12,138 nt of DNA, taken from positions 1 through 12,138 of the forward strand of contig CARJCM010000045.1 in the NCBI GenBank assembly GCA_948999435.1, in the 5' to 3' direction. The position numbers and the translations under genes were made by a program. Positions within the stretch are counted from its first letter, which is position 1, and every line of letters begins with the position of its first letter. This DNA comes from an uncultured Bacilli bacterium. Lineage in GTDB: Bacteria > Bacillota_I > Bacilli_A > RF39 > UBA660. Positions 1 to 7,226 of the stretch are shown piece after piece. The notes beneath the pieces are model-generated. The model ran no database searches. It was not told where the DNA came from and saw nothing but the letters and a program-made list of their open reading frames with translations.

Positions 1-13
1 AGAGATTTAATAA

Positions 14-240
14 AATCAAAAGGAAGAAAATGAGCAAATTTTAAGAAAAAGAGAAGCAAATTATTATAAATGTGAATAAAAGGAGTAGAAAAAGAAGAAG
101 AATTTTGATATACTTTAGGCATAGACAACCAACTTTCTTATTTAGATTTTTGCAAACTTAATAATAACAAAGAATGGTTGTTTAGTAAATGAAAAAGAGG
201 CATAATAAAAGCTAGTAAAGCTAATTATTATGTCTTTTAA
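14..240 (+). pseudogene. Decayed reading frame of unknown family, cut by the window edge
   Basis: No intact ORF is present, but protein-like text survives in two frames. Bases 14-76 read as a charged helix-like stretch containing QILRKREANYYKCE. From base 76 the +1-frame register (codon starts at 1, 4, 7...) continues with text such as YTLGIDNQLSYLDFCKLNNN up to a TAA at 238-240. That second part contains TGA at 106 and 190 but no TAA or TAG, whereas non-coding DNA this AT-rich should show TAA often. I read this as the 3' end of a gene broken by a frameshift near 76 and by TGA codons. I do not recognise the family. It could also be chance, so confidence is low. Confidence 0.28.
195..238. terminator. 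Long hairpin, possible terminator
   Basis: Bases 195-208 pair with 225-238 (core CATAATAA with TTATTATG, extended outward with two G-U pairs). The interior contains a nested AGCT/AGCT pair. The right arm ends in TCTTTT and the left arm starts with an A-run, so it could act weakly in either direction. It coincides with the end of the decayed frame that stops at 238-240, consistent with an old gene end. Confidence 0.4.
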
Positions 241-353
241 CATTTAAGTGGAAAATGTAAAGACAAAATTTGTCGGAGCATAAGCCATACGTAGTTTCAT
301 AGAACTTCTGTATAGATTAATTTGACTTAAAAATTTATTAAACTGATGAAAAT

Positions 354-404
354 ATGTAACTTTTGACTTGATATGTATATTTAACTTAATGTCAAAAGTT
401 ATAT
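354..404. repeat. 11-bp perfect inverted repeat (14 bp with one wobble)
   Basis: TAACTTTTGAC (357-367) is the exact reverse complement of GTCAAAAGTTA (391-401). Pairing extends outward to 354/404 with one G-U. The loop is 23 nt. It lies just upstream of the terminator at 421-441, so it could be the body of a small transcript, an operator, or a relic of a mobile element. The sequence does not decide between these. Confidence 0.6.
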
Positions 405-420
405 TAGGTAAAATGAATTT

Positions 421-441
421 GGAACTTTAGTTCCTTTTTTT
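421..441 (+). terminator. Rho-independent terminator
   Basis: GGAAC (421-425) pairs perfectly with GTTCC (430-434) around a TTTA loop and is followed by seven T (435-441). This is a textbook intrinsic terminator for + strand transcription, yet no intact gene precedes it in the window. It must end either the decayed upstream gene or a small untranslated RNA. Confidence 0.75.
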
Positions 442-634
442 ACTATTCTTTTATCTATAGGCAGTTAGATAAATAAAAAAAATGAAAATCAATATAAGGT
501 GCAAAGCCTCCTTTATTAGAAAGAATATAGAGTAAGTAAATATTTAATTCAAATAATAATGTCTTGTTTATCGATACCATTTACTATAGAGCTAAAATAT
601 TAATGTAAAGTTGCTTTTTTAATTTGGCTTTTTT

Positions 635-643
635 TGATATAAT
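635..643 (+). promoter_or_regulatory. Extended -10 promoter for the Fic remnant
   Basis: TGATATAAT at 635-643 is a perfect TATAAT with the upstream TGn extension. At 17 bp spacing the -35 position is only a T-run (615-620), so the extended -10 would carry most of the strength. The predicted start is about 24 nt before the TTG start codon at 667, which fits a functional leader. Confidence 0.55.
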
Positions 644-666
644 TAATATGTAAGCAGGTGGTATAT

Positions 667-765
667 TTGAAACTTGAAGAATTTAAATCTGGAGAGTATA
701 AAAATGGAGAAGGATATAAAGCTTTTTATCCAAGTAAAATTAATTATAATTGGGGCTGGCTATAG
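667..765 (+). pseudogene. Truncated Fic-family protein, N-terminal remnant
   Basis: A TTG start at 667 sits 5 nt after an AGGTGG ribosome site (656-661) and opens a 32-codon frame ending in TAG at 763. The peptide contains LEEFKSGEY and AFYPSKINYNWGW. From memory this resembles the N-terminal region of Fic/DOC adenylyltransferase-type proteins that begin with an 'FKSG.Y....YK.F.P..IN..W' pattern. Such proteins are usually over 300 residues. The catalytic HPFxxGNG motif is absent and the next bases show no continuation. I infer that the gene lost everything after its first 32 codons while promoter and ribosome site stayed intact. A genuine short peptide is the alternative. Confidence 0.5.
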
Positions 766-778
766 TAGAAATCAATCT

Positions 779-807
779 TTTACGTTTAAAAAATATGTTA
801 ATATATT
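779..807 (+). promoter_or_regulatory. Likely pcrA promoter
   Basis: TTTACG (779-784) and TATATT (802-807) are separated by 17 bp, a reasonable -35/-10 pair. Transcription would begin near 814, giving a leader of about 108 nt that includes the tandem repeat at 823-904 before the pcrA start at 922. Confidence 0.45.
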
Positions 808-822
808 TTTAGAGGAATAAAT

Positions 823-904
823 AAATTTATAGGCCAAAAAAATCAAAAAATTCGTCCTATGGAATTTTATAGGTCGAAAAAATTAAAAATTTTGTTCTAT
901 GGAA
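823..904 (+). repeat. Imperfect 40-bp tandem direct repeat in the pcrA leader
   Basis: Two adjacent copies, about 823-864 and 863-904, have a period of 40 bp. Over the 34-base core (831-864 against 871-904) I count 28 matches; five of the six differences are transitions. Each copy starts ATAGG and ends with CTATGG, so each is partly self-complementary and could fold into a hairpin with an A/T-rich loop. The ATG at 859 that extends the pcrA frame lies at the end of copy one and is probably not the real start. Confidence 0.7.
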
Positions 905-921
905 AGTTGGATGGTATAAAA

Positions 922-3900
922 ATGTTTGATAAGTTAAATGATAGACAAAAAGAAGCAGTAATGCATATAGATGGACCGTGTCTTGTTATAGCAGGGGCTG
1001 GTTCAGGTAAGACTAAAGTATTAACAACTAGAATTGCTCATTTAATTGAAAGTGGTATTTCTGATTATAATATTTTAGCTATAACTTTTACTAATAAAGC
1101 AGCAAAAGAGATGAGAGAAAGATTAAATCTTTTAGTTCCTGATAATCATGTTTTTGTAGGAACTTTTCACTCTTTTGGTTTAAAAATAATTCGTGAAAAT
1201 CTAGAACATTTGGGAATGAATAAAAATTTTACTATTTTAGATAGTGATGATGTTCTTAGTTTAATTAAAAAAATTATGAAAGAACATAATATAGATCCTA
1301 AAGAAGTAAGTCCTTATTATGTTAGAAGTAAAATTAGTTTTATTAAAAATGAATTATTAGTAGAAAGTGAGCTTGATAGGTATTTTAATACTTATGTAGA
1401 CGGGAAAGTTGTAGAAGTATATAAAGAATATGATAATGTTTTAAGACGCAATAACAGTGTTGATTTTGATGATTTATTAGCTCTTCCTGTTAAATTATTT
1501 AAAAATAATAAAGATGTTTTAGATAAATATCAAGAACACTATAAATATATTTTAATTGATGAGTATCAAGATACTAATGAAGTACAATATAAAATGAGTA
1601 AATTAATAGGTAGTAAGTATCAAAATATATTTGTTGTAGGAGATGCTAATCAATGTGTTGTTAAAGGAACTAAAGTAAATACTTTGAATGGAGAAAAATG
1701 TATTGAAGATGTTAAAGATGAAGATAAAGTTTTAACAGCTTGTGGACATGCTGAAGTTGATTATCAAGTGATAGAAAAAGTTATTCCTACAATGTATAAA
1801 GGTAAGATAATTAATATTACTACTAAAAGTGGTAAAAATATAAAATGTACTCCTGAGCATACAATGTTTTATAAGCTTCAGCCTGAGGAAAATAAATATT
1901 ATGTTTATTTAATGTATAAAAAAGGTTTGGGCTTTAGAATTGGACAAACAAGGGCATATAGAAGTAATGGTAAAAATAAATTAGTGAATGGTTTACTACA
2001 AAGACTTAATCAAGAACATGGAGATAGAATATGGTTGCTTAAAAGGTGTGACACTTTGGTTGAGTCTAGTTATTATGAGCAGATGTATGCTGCAAAATAT
2101 GGCTTGCCTCAAATGTGTTTTCATGCGATTGGTAGAAAATTATTATTTACTCAAGAAGATATAAATAGGTTCTTTAAAAATATTGATACTGATTTAAGAG
2201 CCGCGGTTTTAATGAATGAAGAAATGTTGTCATTTGATAATCCACATTATTCAAAAAGTGGATTTGTACACAAATCTGTTTCAAATAGAGTTATAAATAT
2301 AAACTATTTAAGCACTTCTAAATCTCAATCAAGAAACTATTATGCACAGAGAATTTCTTTTAATACAACGTCTGATGATTATAAAACTATTTTGTTGAAT
2401 GCAGGTTTTCCAGTTAGAAATGGAAAAGATAAGGATTTTAGGATTGAGACAGAAAGAATAACTATGGATGAGGCTTATGAATATGGAAATAAAATTGCCT
2501 ATTTTATTCCTGATGTTTATGTATCTGAGAAAATTCGATTGACAGAAGAGGAATCATTTAAGTTTATTCCAGCAGGTTCATTAAGAATCGGAATGTTATT
2601 AGGAGTTCTTGAAAATAATAAAGTTATAGAAGATGAAATTGTATCAATTAAACAAGAAGATTATAATGATTATGTGTATGATTTATCTATATCTAGTACA
2701 AGGAATTTTATAGCTAATGGAGTATGTGTGCATAATTGTATTTATGGTTTTAGAGGTTCTAATTTTAGAAATATTTTAAATTTTGAGAAAGATTATAAAG
2801 AAGCTAATGTCATAGCCTTAGAACAAAATTATCGTAGTACAAAAAATATTCTTGATGCTGCTAATTCTGTTATTAAAAATAATAAAGAGCGAAAAGATAT
2901 GGAACTTTTTAGTGAACTAGGAGAGGGAGTTAAAGTTAAGTATTTACGTAGTTATGATGAAAAACATGAAATTACTTTAATCGCTGATGAAATAAAAAGA
3001 CTTATGCAATCTGGTTATAAATATAGTGATGTTGCAATATTTTATAGGACTAATGCCCAATCAAGAAATGTTGAAGAAGTTATGCTTAAAAATAATTTTC
3101 CTTATAAAGTATTTGGTAGTTTTTATTTCTATAATCGTAAAGAAATTAAAGATTTATTATGCTACTTAAGACTTATTAACAATACTAATGATGATATAAG
3201 TTTAAGAAGAATTATAAATGTTCCTAAAAGAAAAATTGGAAATAAAAGTGTTGAAGATTTGGAGAAATATGCAGAACGACTAAATACTTCCATGTTTGAT
3301 GCGATAGATAGTGGTAAAGAATTAGATTTTAAAAACTTAATTAGAGAATTACAAAATGATGCCCTTAATATGTCTTTAACAGAACTTGTTGATGATGTGT
3401 TAGATAAATCAGGAATGAAGCATGAACTTGAAGCAGAGAAAACTTTAGATAGTGAACTTCGTCTTGAAAACTTAATGGAATTTAAGAGTATTACGGCTTC
3501 TTTTGAAGCACGTACTGGGTCAGTTAATTTAGGTGACTTCTTAGATGAAATAAGTTTAGTCGCTGACATTTCTGAACATGAAGAAAATGATGATGTTATT
3601 ACGCTTATGACACTACATAGTGCTAAAGGTCTAGAATTTCCAATTGTATTTATAACTGGTATGGAAGAAGGAATATTTCCACATTCTAATGCTTTTATGG
3701 AAGGGGAAGAAGGCATTGAAGAAGAAAGACGTTTATGTTATGTGGGATTCACAAGAGCTCGTGAAAAACTTTATTTAACTAATGCTAAAAAAAGAATGCT
3801 TTATGGTAAAACAACTCAAAATCCTCCTTCACGTTTTATTAGTGAAGTAGAAGATGGTCTACTTGAAGTAAGCAATATGAGTATCAAAGAAGAAAAAACT

Positions 3901-4089
3901 TTTAATAAGAGTGAAGTTTATAGCGAAGGCGTAGATGTAGATTTTAATAAAGGAGATGTAGTCTTACATACAATGTATGGCAAAGGTGTAATAGTTGATA
4001 TGGATGATAGATTTTTAAGTGTTGCTTTTGCTCGTAATTTTGGAGTTAAAAAGATAGCTAAGAATTTTAAAGGTATTAAAAAAATGTAA
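922..4089 (+). CDS. pcrA: ATP-dependent DNA helicase PcrA (UvrD family) with intein
   Basis: This is a superfamily 1A 3'-5' DNA helicase for repair, replication-fork clearance and transcription-coupled events in the cytoplasm. Motifs in the precursor: Q motif LNDRQKEAV (5-13), Walker A AGAGSGKT (24-31), DEYQDT (213-218), motif III split by the intein after GDANQ (residue 244) and resuming with CIYGFRG, motif IV with EQNYRST (634 on), TLHSAKGLEFP (897 on) and RRLCYVGFTRARE (937 on). A C-terminal Tudor-like domain (about 1010-1055, KGDVVLHTMYGKGV), known to contact RNA polymerase in PcrA, is present. The precursor is 1055 residues; removal of the 361-residue intein leaves 694, near family size. 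I prefer the ATG at 922 over 859 because PcrA proteins begin just before the Q motif and GGATGG (909-914) is well spaced from it. The gene stands alone with its own terminator. Confidence 0.95.
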   Translation: MFDKLNDRQKEAVMHIDGPCLVIAGAGSGKTKVLTTRIAHLIESGISDYNILAITFTNKAAKEMRERLNLLVPDNHVFVGTFHSFGLKIIRENLEHLGMNKNFTILDSDDVLSLIKKIMKEHNIDPKEVSPYYVRSKISFIKNELLVESELDRYFNTYVDGKVVEVYKEYDNVLRRNNSVDFDDLLALPVKLFKNNKDVLDKYQEHYKYILIDEYQDTNEVQYKMSKLIGSKYQNIFVVGDANQCVVKGTKVNTLNGEKCIEDVKDEDKVLTACGHAEVDYQVIEKVIPTMYKGKIINITTKSGKNIKCTPEHTMFYKLQPEENKYYVYLMYKKGLGFRIGQTRAYRSNGKNKLVNGLLQRLNQEHGDRIWLLKRCDTLVESSYYEQMYAAKYGLPQMCFHAIGRKLLFTQEDINRFFKNIDTDLRAAVLMNEEMLSFDNPHYSKSGFVHKSVSNRVININYLSTSKSQSRNYYAQRISFNTTSDDYKTILLNAGFPVRNGKDKDFRIETERITMDEAYEYGNKIAYFIPDVYVSEKIRLTEEESFKFIPAGSLRIGMLLGVLENNKVIEDEIVSIKQEDYNDYVYDLSISSTRNFIANGVCVHNCIYGFRGSNFRNILNFEKDYKEANVIALEQNYRSTKNILDAANSVIKNNKERKDMELFSELGEGVKVKYLRSYDEKHEITLIADEIKRLMQSGYKYSDVAIFYRTNAQSRNVEEVMLKNNFPYKVFGSFYFYNRKEIKDLLCYLRLINNTNDDISLRRIINVPKRKIGNKSVEDLEKYAERLNTSMFDAIDSGKELDFKNLIRELQNDALNMSLTELVDDVLDKSGMKHELEAEKTLDSELRLENLMEFKSITASFEARTGSVNLGDFLDEISLVADISEHEENDDVITLMTLHSAKGLEFPIVFITGMEEGIFPHSNAFMEGEEGIEEERRLCYVGFTRAREKLYLTNAKKRMLYGKTTQNPPSRFISEVEDGLLEVSNMSIKEEKTFNKSEVYSEGVDVDFNKGDVVLHTMYGKGVIVDMDDRFLSVAFARNFGVKKIAKNFKGIKKM
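1654..2736 (+). mobile_element. PcrA intein (361 aa) with GIY-YIG-like module
   Basis: This in-frame protein-splicing element sits in motif III of PcrA, between GDANQ and CIYGFRG. Visible splicing parts: Cys1 followed by VVKGTKVNTLNGE (block A), TPEH with Thr66 and His69 (block B), VYDLSISSTRNFIANG (block F), then CVHN ending in His360-Asn361, with Cys as the +1 extein residue. The element therefore looks splicing-competent. Residues about 83-150 carry YYVYLMYKKG, FRIGQTR (94-100) and YYEQMYAAKYGLP with Glu142, a layout recalling GIY-YIG nucleases; I see no LAGLIDADG motif. From memory, UvrD-type helicase inteins in other phyla share the 'NQEH.DR.W.L' and 'YYE...AA.YGLP' pieces. GAG for Glu (8 of 26) and AGG for Arg look commoner than in the flanking exteins, hinting at transfer. 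Confidence 0.93.
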
Positions 4090-4118
4090 ATTTGACATTT
4101 ACTTTAAAATGCTTTTTG

Positions 4119-4159
4119 AGTAGGAATTAATTAATGGTTAATTAGCTTCTACTTTTTTT
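4119..4159 (+). terminator. pcrA terminator
   Basis: A 16-bp stem (4119-4134 with 4138-4153, three mismatch or wobble positions) closes on a TGG loop and runs into seven T (4153-4159). It lies 30 nt after the pcrA stop and separates pcrA from the next promoter. Confidence 0.85.
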
Positions 4160-4251
4160 ATTTATTTGTTATTTTACATTTTTATTATTAATTTATGTAA
4201 ATATTTTTACTTATTATAATTTTATGTTAGTAAATAAATTTGTAAAGTTCG

Positions 4252-4280
4252 TTGTGTATTATATAAATGAATGATATAAT
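4252..4280 (+). promoter_or_regulatory. Promoter of the nucleotidyltransferase-ligA unit
   Basis: TTGTGT (4252-4257) and TATAAT (4275-4280) are 17 bp apart, and TGA directly before TATAAT gives an extended -10. This is the best sigma-A-type promoter in the window. GGAGG at 4297-4301 then serves the GTG start at 4311. Confidence 0.75.
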
Positions 4281-4310
4281 TATTTTAAGAAAGAATGGAG
4301 GTTTTTTGGA

Positions 4311-5216
4311 GTGCAAAAAACATTAGTAGTTATGGCAGCTGGAATAGGGAGTCGTTTTGGAGGCTTAAAACAAATAGAGCCTGTAGGGCCAAATGGAGAA
4401 TTTATAATCGATTATTCTGCATATGATGCGAAAAGAGCAGGTTATGATAAAGTAGTTTTTGTAATAAAAAAAGAAATTGAAGATGTGTTTAAAGAAACTA
4501 TTGGAAAAAGACTTGAAGGTAAAATAAAAGTGGAATATGTTTTTCAAGAAATAATGGATGTACCAGAAGGCAAAGAAAATATTGCTGAAAAACGTGAAAA
4601 ACCTTGGGGAACAGTTCAAGCAGTACTAGCTGCTAAAAATTTAGTAAATGGTAGTTTTGTAGTTATTAATGCAGATGATTTTTATGGGTATGATTCATAT
4701 CTAAAATCTGCAGAATTTTTAGATAATAATACTCAAGAAAATGAATATGCGGCGATTAATTTTCCTTATGATGTAACAGCTTCTAAATTTGGTAGTGTTA
4801 AAAGAGCGGTTTGTTATCCTAAAGAAGGGGAAATAAAAAAATTAATTGAAAGTAAAATTACTACTATGGATGGATATGCACTTTGTGAGCCTTTATCAGG
4901 TGATGAAGCTTTTCAAATTGAACTTAATCATCCAGTAGCAGTAAATATGTTTGCTTTTAAAAATAATTTTTTTCAATATTTAGAAGAATATTTTAATAAT
5001 TATTTTAATAATAGTGAAGATTTTATTTTAAATAATGAAGCATTACTTCCAGAACTTATTAAAGAAAAATTAGATAATGGACAAATTGTTTTACATAATA
5101 TCGTGTCTAATAGTACTTGGCTTGGAATGACTTATAGAGAAGATTTAGATATTTTAAAAAATAATATTGAAGAATTAATAAAGAAAGGTGAATATCCAGA
5201 AAAACTTTGGGACTAA
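4311..5216 (+). CDS. GalU-like sugar-phosphate nucleotidyltransferase
   Basis: This 301-residue protein belongs to the NTP_transferase family, which joins a nucleoside triphosphate to a sugar phosphate or similar alcohol phosphate to give an activated NDP product. The N-terminal nucleotide-binding signature LVVMAAGIGSRFGGLKQ (5-21) and the metal-binding NADDFYG (Asp122, Asp123) are both clear. EKPWGT (about residues 96-101) is a further conserved block. Overall it resembles a conserved, poorly characterised subgroup often labelled UTP-glucose-1-phosphate uridylyltransferase-like, so the true sugar and nucleotide are unknown. The GTG start follows GGAGG by 9 nt, and the signature begins right after it, which supports this start. 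It is co-transcribed with ligA, whose start lies 1 nt after this stop; the pairing has no obvious metabolic logic. Confidence 0.85.
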   Translation: MQKTLVVMAAGIGSRFGGLKQIEPVGPNGEFIIDYSAYDAKRAGYDKVVFVIKKEIEDVFKETIGKRLEGKIKVEYVFQEIMDVPEGKENIAEKREKPWGTVQAVLAAKNLVNGSFVVINADDFYGYDSYLKSAEFLDNNTQENEYAAINFPYDVTASKFGSVKRAVCYPKEGEIKKLIESKITTMDGYALCEPLSGDEAFQIELNHPVAVNMFAFKNNFFQYLEEYFNNYFNNSEDFILNNEALLPELIKEKLDNGQIVLHNIVSNSTWLGMTYREDLDILKNNIEELIKKGEYPEKLWD

Positions 5217-5217
5217 T

Positions 5218-7209
5218 ATGGAAGAAATAAAAAAAAGGATAAATGAATTAAGTAGTATTTTAAAACAAGCTAATTATGAGTATTATAATTTGGATAATCC
5301 TAGTATTACTGACCAAGAATATGATAAATATTTAAGAGAATTAATAGATTTAGAAGAAAAATATCCAGAATTTGCAGACCCTAATAGTCCAACTAAAAGA
5401 GTTGGAGGAGAAGCAATAGATAAATTTCAAAAGGTTCAACATAAAATACCAATGATTAGTTTATCTAATGTTTTTAATGAAGAAGAAATTAGAGATTTTA
5501 GTAATAGAATTAAAAATGCAGGATTTAATCCTAAAATGGTTTGTGAACTTAAAATAGATGGGTTTGGTGTTTCACTTCATTATGAACACGGAAAACTTGT
5601 TTTTGCAGCAACACGTGGGGATGGAGTTATTGGTGAAGATATAACTCATAATGTTAAAACTATTAAAACAGTTCCTCTTGATTTAGGACGTGATATTGAT
5701 ATAGAAGTTCGTGGGGAAATCTATATGAATAAAAAAACTTTAGAAAAATTAAATCGTGAAAGAGAAAAAAATGGAGAAGCAAAACTTCAAAATGTTCGTA
5801 ATGCAGCGGCTGGTTCAATTAGACAATTAGATCCTAAAATAGCAGCTAAAAGACATTTAGATACGTGGATTTATCATTTACCTAATCCTCTTGATTATGG
5901 ACTTAAAACGCATTACGAAGCTTTGGAATTTATGAGGGAACTTGGTTTTAAAACAAATCCAGCTTCAAGACTTGTAAGTAATGAATCGGAAATATTAGAG
6001 TTTATTTCAGAATATACTAACAAACGTAATACCCTTCCTTATGAAATAGATGGAGTAGTTATTAAAGTAAATGATATTGAAACACAGAAATATTTAGGGT
6101 CAACAGCTAAATATCCAAGATGGGCAACTGCTTATAAATTTCCAGCTGAAGAAGTTTTAACAAAATTATTAGATATTAAATTTACTGTAGGTAGAACAGG
6201 ACAAATTACACCTAATGCAGTTCTAGAACCAGTTTTAGTTATGGGCTCAACTATTAGAAGAGCAACTTTACATAATGAAGATTATTGTAAAATGAAAGAC
6301 CTCAGAATAGGAGATATTGTATCAATTAAAAAAGCTGCAGATGTAATTCCAGAAGTAGTGGAACCTAAGATAGAGAGAAGACTTGGAACAGAAGTACCTT
6401 TTCAAATGATTGATAAGTGTCCTATATGTGGTAGTGCTTTAGTTAAAAAAGGTAATGTTGATTATTTTTGTGTAAATGATGAATGTTCAAAGAAAAATAT
6501 TGAAAGCTTAATTCATTTTGCATCACGGGGAGCGATGAATATTGATGGTTTAGGTGATGAAATAATTGAAGATTTTTATAATGAAGGTTTTATTAAAACT
6601 ATTCCTGATTTTTATCATCTAGTAGATTATAAAGAAAATATAATTGAACTTGAAGGATATGGTAATAAAAAAGTTAATAATTTACTTGCTGCTATAGAAG
6701 AATCCAAAAATAATAGTTTAGAAAAGCTATTATTTGGTATTGGAATATCTGGTATTGGAGCAAAAAATGCTAAGTTACTCGCTAGTCGTTATAAAACAAT
6801 GGAGAATTTAGAAAATGCTACTTATGAAGAATTAGTGGCTATTAGAGATATTGGCGATATTTTGGCTCGTAATATAGTTAATTTTTTTGCTAATCCTAAG
6901 AATATAGCTCTTATTAATACTTTAAGTGATATAGGTATTAATATGGAATATTTAGGAGAAGAACAAAAAATAAATGAAAACTTTACTAATAAGAAATTTG
7001 TTTTAACGGGAACTATTAGTTTTATGACTAGAGATGAAATTAAAGCTTTAATTGAGTCTTATGGAGGAAGTGAATCTGGTAGTGTTAGTAAAAAAACAGA
7101 TGTAGTAATTGTAGGTAGTGAGCCTGGAAGTAAGTATGATAAAGCAATAAGTTTAGGAATTGAAATTTGGAATGAAGAAAAATTTAAAGAAATTGTAGAT
7201 AGTTTATAG
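5218..7209 (+). CDS. ligA: NAD-dependent DNA ligase LigA
   Basis: LigA seals nicks in duplex DNA with NAD+ as adenylate donor, joining Okazaki fragments and finishing repair. All domains are visible: Ia (YYNLDNPSITDQEYD, about 21-35), the adenylation site ELKIDG with catalytic Lys112, the TRGDGVIGEDIT block, an OB fold near VGRTGQITPNA, a four-Cys zinc finger (Cys401, 404, 418, 423), helix-hairpin-helix repeats (GIGISGIGAKNAK) and a C-terminal BRCT domain (about 585-663). The length, 663 residues, is normal. I chose the ATG at 5218 rather than the in-frame GTG at 5188: the family starts at this point, and 5218 follows the upstream TAA by a single base, implying translational coupling, since only a weak TGGGA ribosome site is seen. 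No terminator separates it from the next gene. Confidence 0.97.
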   Translation: MEEIKKRINELSSILKQANYEYYNLDNPSITDQEYDKYLRELIDLEEKYPEFADPNSPTKRVGGEAIDKFQKVQHKIPMISLSNVFNEEEIRDFSNRIKNAGFNPKMVCELKIDGFGVSLHYEHGKLVFAATRGDGVIGEDITHNVKTIKTVPLDLGRDIDIEVRGEIYMNKKTLEKLNREREKNGEAKLQNVRNAAAGSIRQLDPKIAAKRHLDTWIYHLPNPLDYGLKTHYEALEFMRELGFKTNPASRLVSNESEILEFISEYTNKRNTLPYEIDGVVIKVNDIETQKYLGSTAKYPRWATAYKFPAEEVLTKLLDIKFTVGRTGQITPNAVLEPVLVMGSTIRRATLHNEDYCKMKDLRIGDIVSIKKAADVIPEVVEPKIERRLGTEVPFQMIDKCPICGSALVKKGNVDYFCVNDECSKKNIESLIHFASRGAMNIDGLGDEIIEDFYNEGFIKTIPDFYHLVDYKENIIELEGYGNKKVNNLLAAIEESKNNSLEKLLFGIGISGIGAKNAKLLASRYKTMENLENATYEELVAIRDIGDILARNIVNFFANPKNIALINTLSDIGINMEYLGEEQKINENFTNKKFVLTGTISFMTRDEIKALIESYGGSESGSVSKKTDVVIVGSEPGSKYDKAISLGIEIWNEEKFKEIVDSL

Positions 7210-7226
7210 CTATTTACATTTTTAAT

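Larger units (their letters stand above)
241..637. other. Gene-poor stretch with inverted repeats
   Basis: I find no credible gene on either strand here. Stop codons are frequent in all frames. Besides the 357-401 inverted repeat and the terminator at 421-441 (listed separately), there is an 8-bp perfect inverted repeat, TTTATCTA (450-457) with TAGATAAA (466-473), and a small imperfect hairpin around 285-317. The composition and broken frames fit decayed DNA between functional units. Confidence 0.5.

Noticed and set aside
430..514. Minus-strand AAAGGAGG followed by a short hydrophobic peptide frame
   Set aside because: The ribosome site is perfect, but candidate TTG starts are 2 or 14 nt away and the peptide is under 20 residues with no terminator; too weak for a small toxin call.
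506..514. CCTCCTTT resembling the 3' end of 16S rRNA
   Set aside because: Only eight bases match and no other rRNA sequence is nearby; chance or complement of a ribosome site.
859..921. Upstream ATG extension of PcrA by 21 residues
   Set aside because: The extra residues fall in the tandem repeat, lack a good ribosome site and precede the usual family start; ATG at 922 with GGATGG fits better.
3162..3716. 184-codon open frame on the minus strand within pcrA
   Set aside because: Ser/Leu/Ile-rich mirror of the helicase reading frame, no ribosome site, overlaps conserved helicase motifs; a shadow.
4365..4619. 84-codon minus-strand frame in the nucleotidyltransferase gene
   Set aside because: Phe-rich antisense artefact of Lys/Glu codons in an AT-rich gene; fully inside a well-supported CDS.
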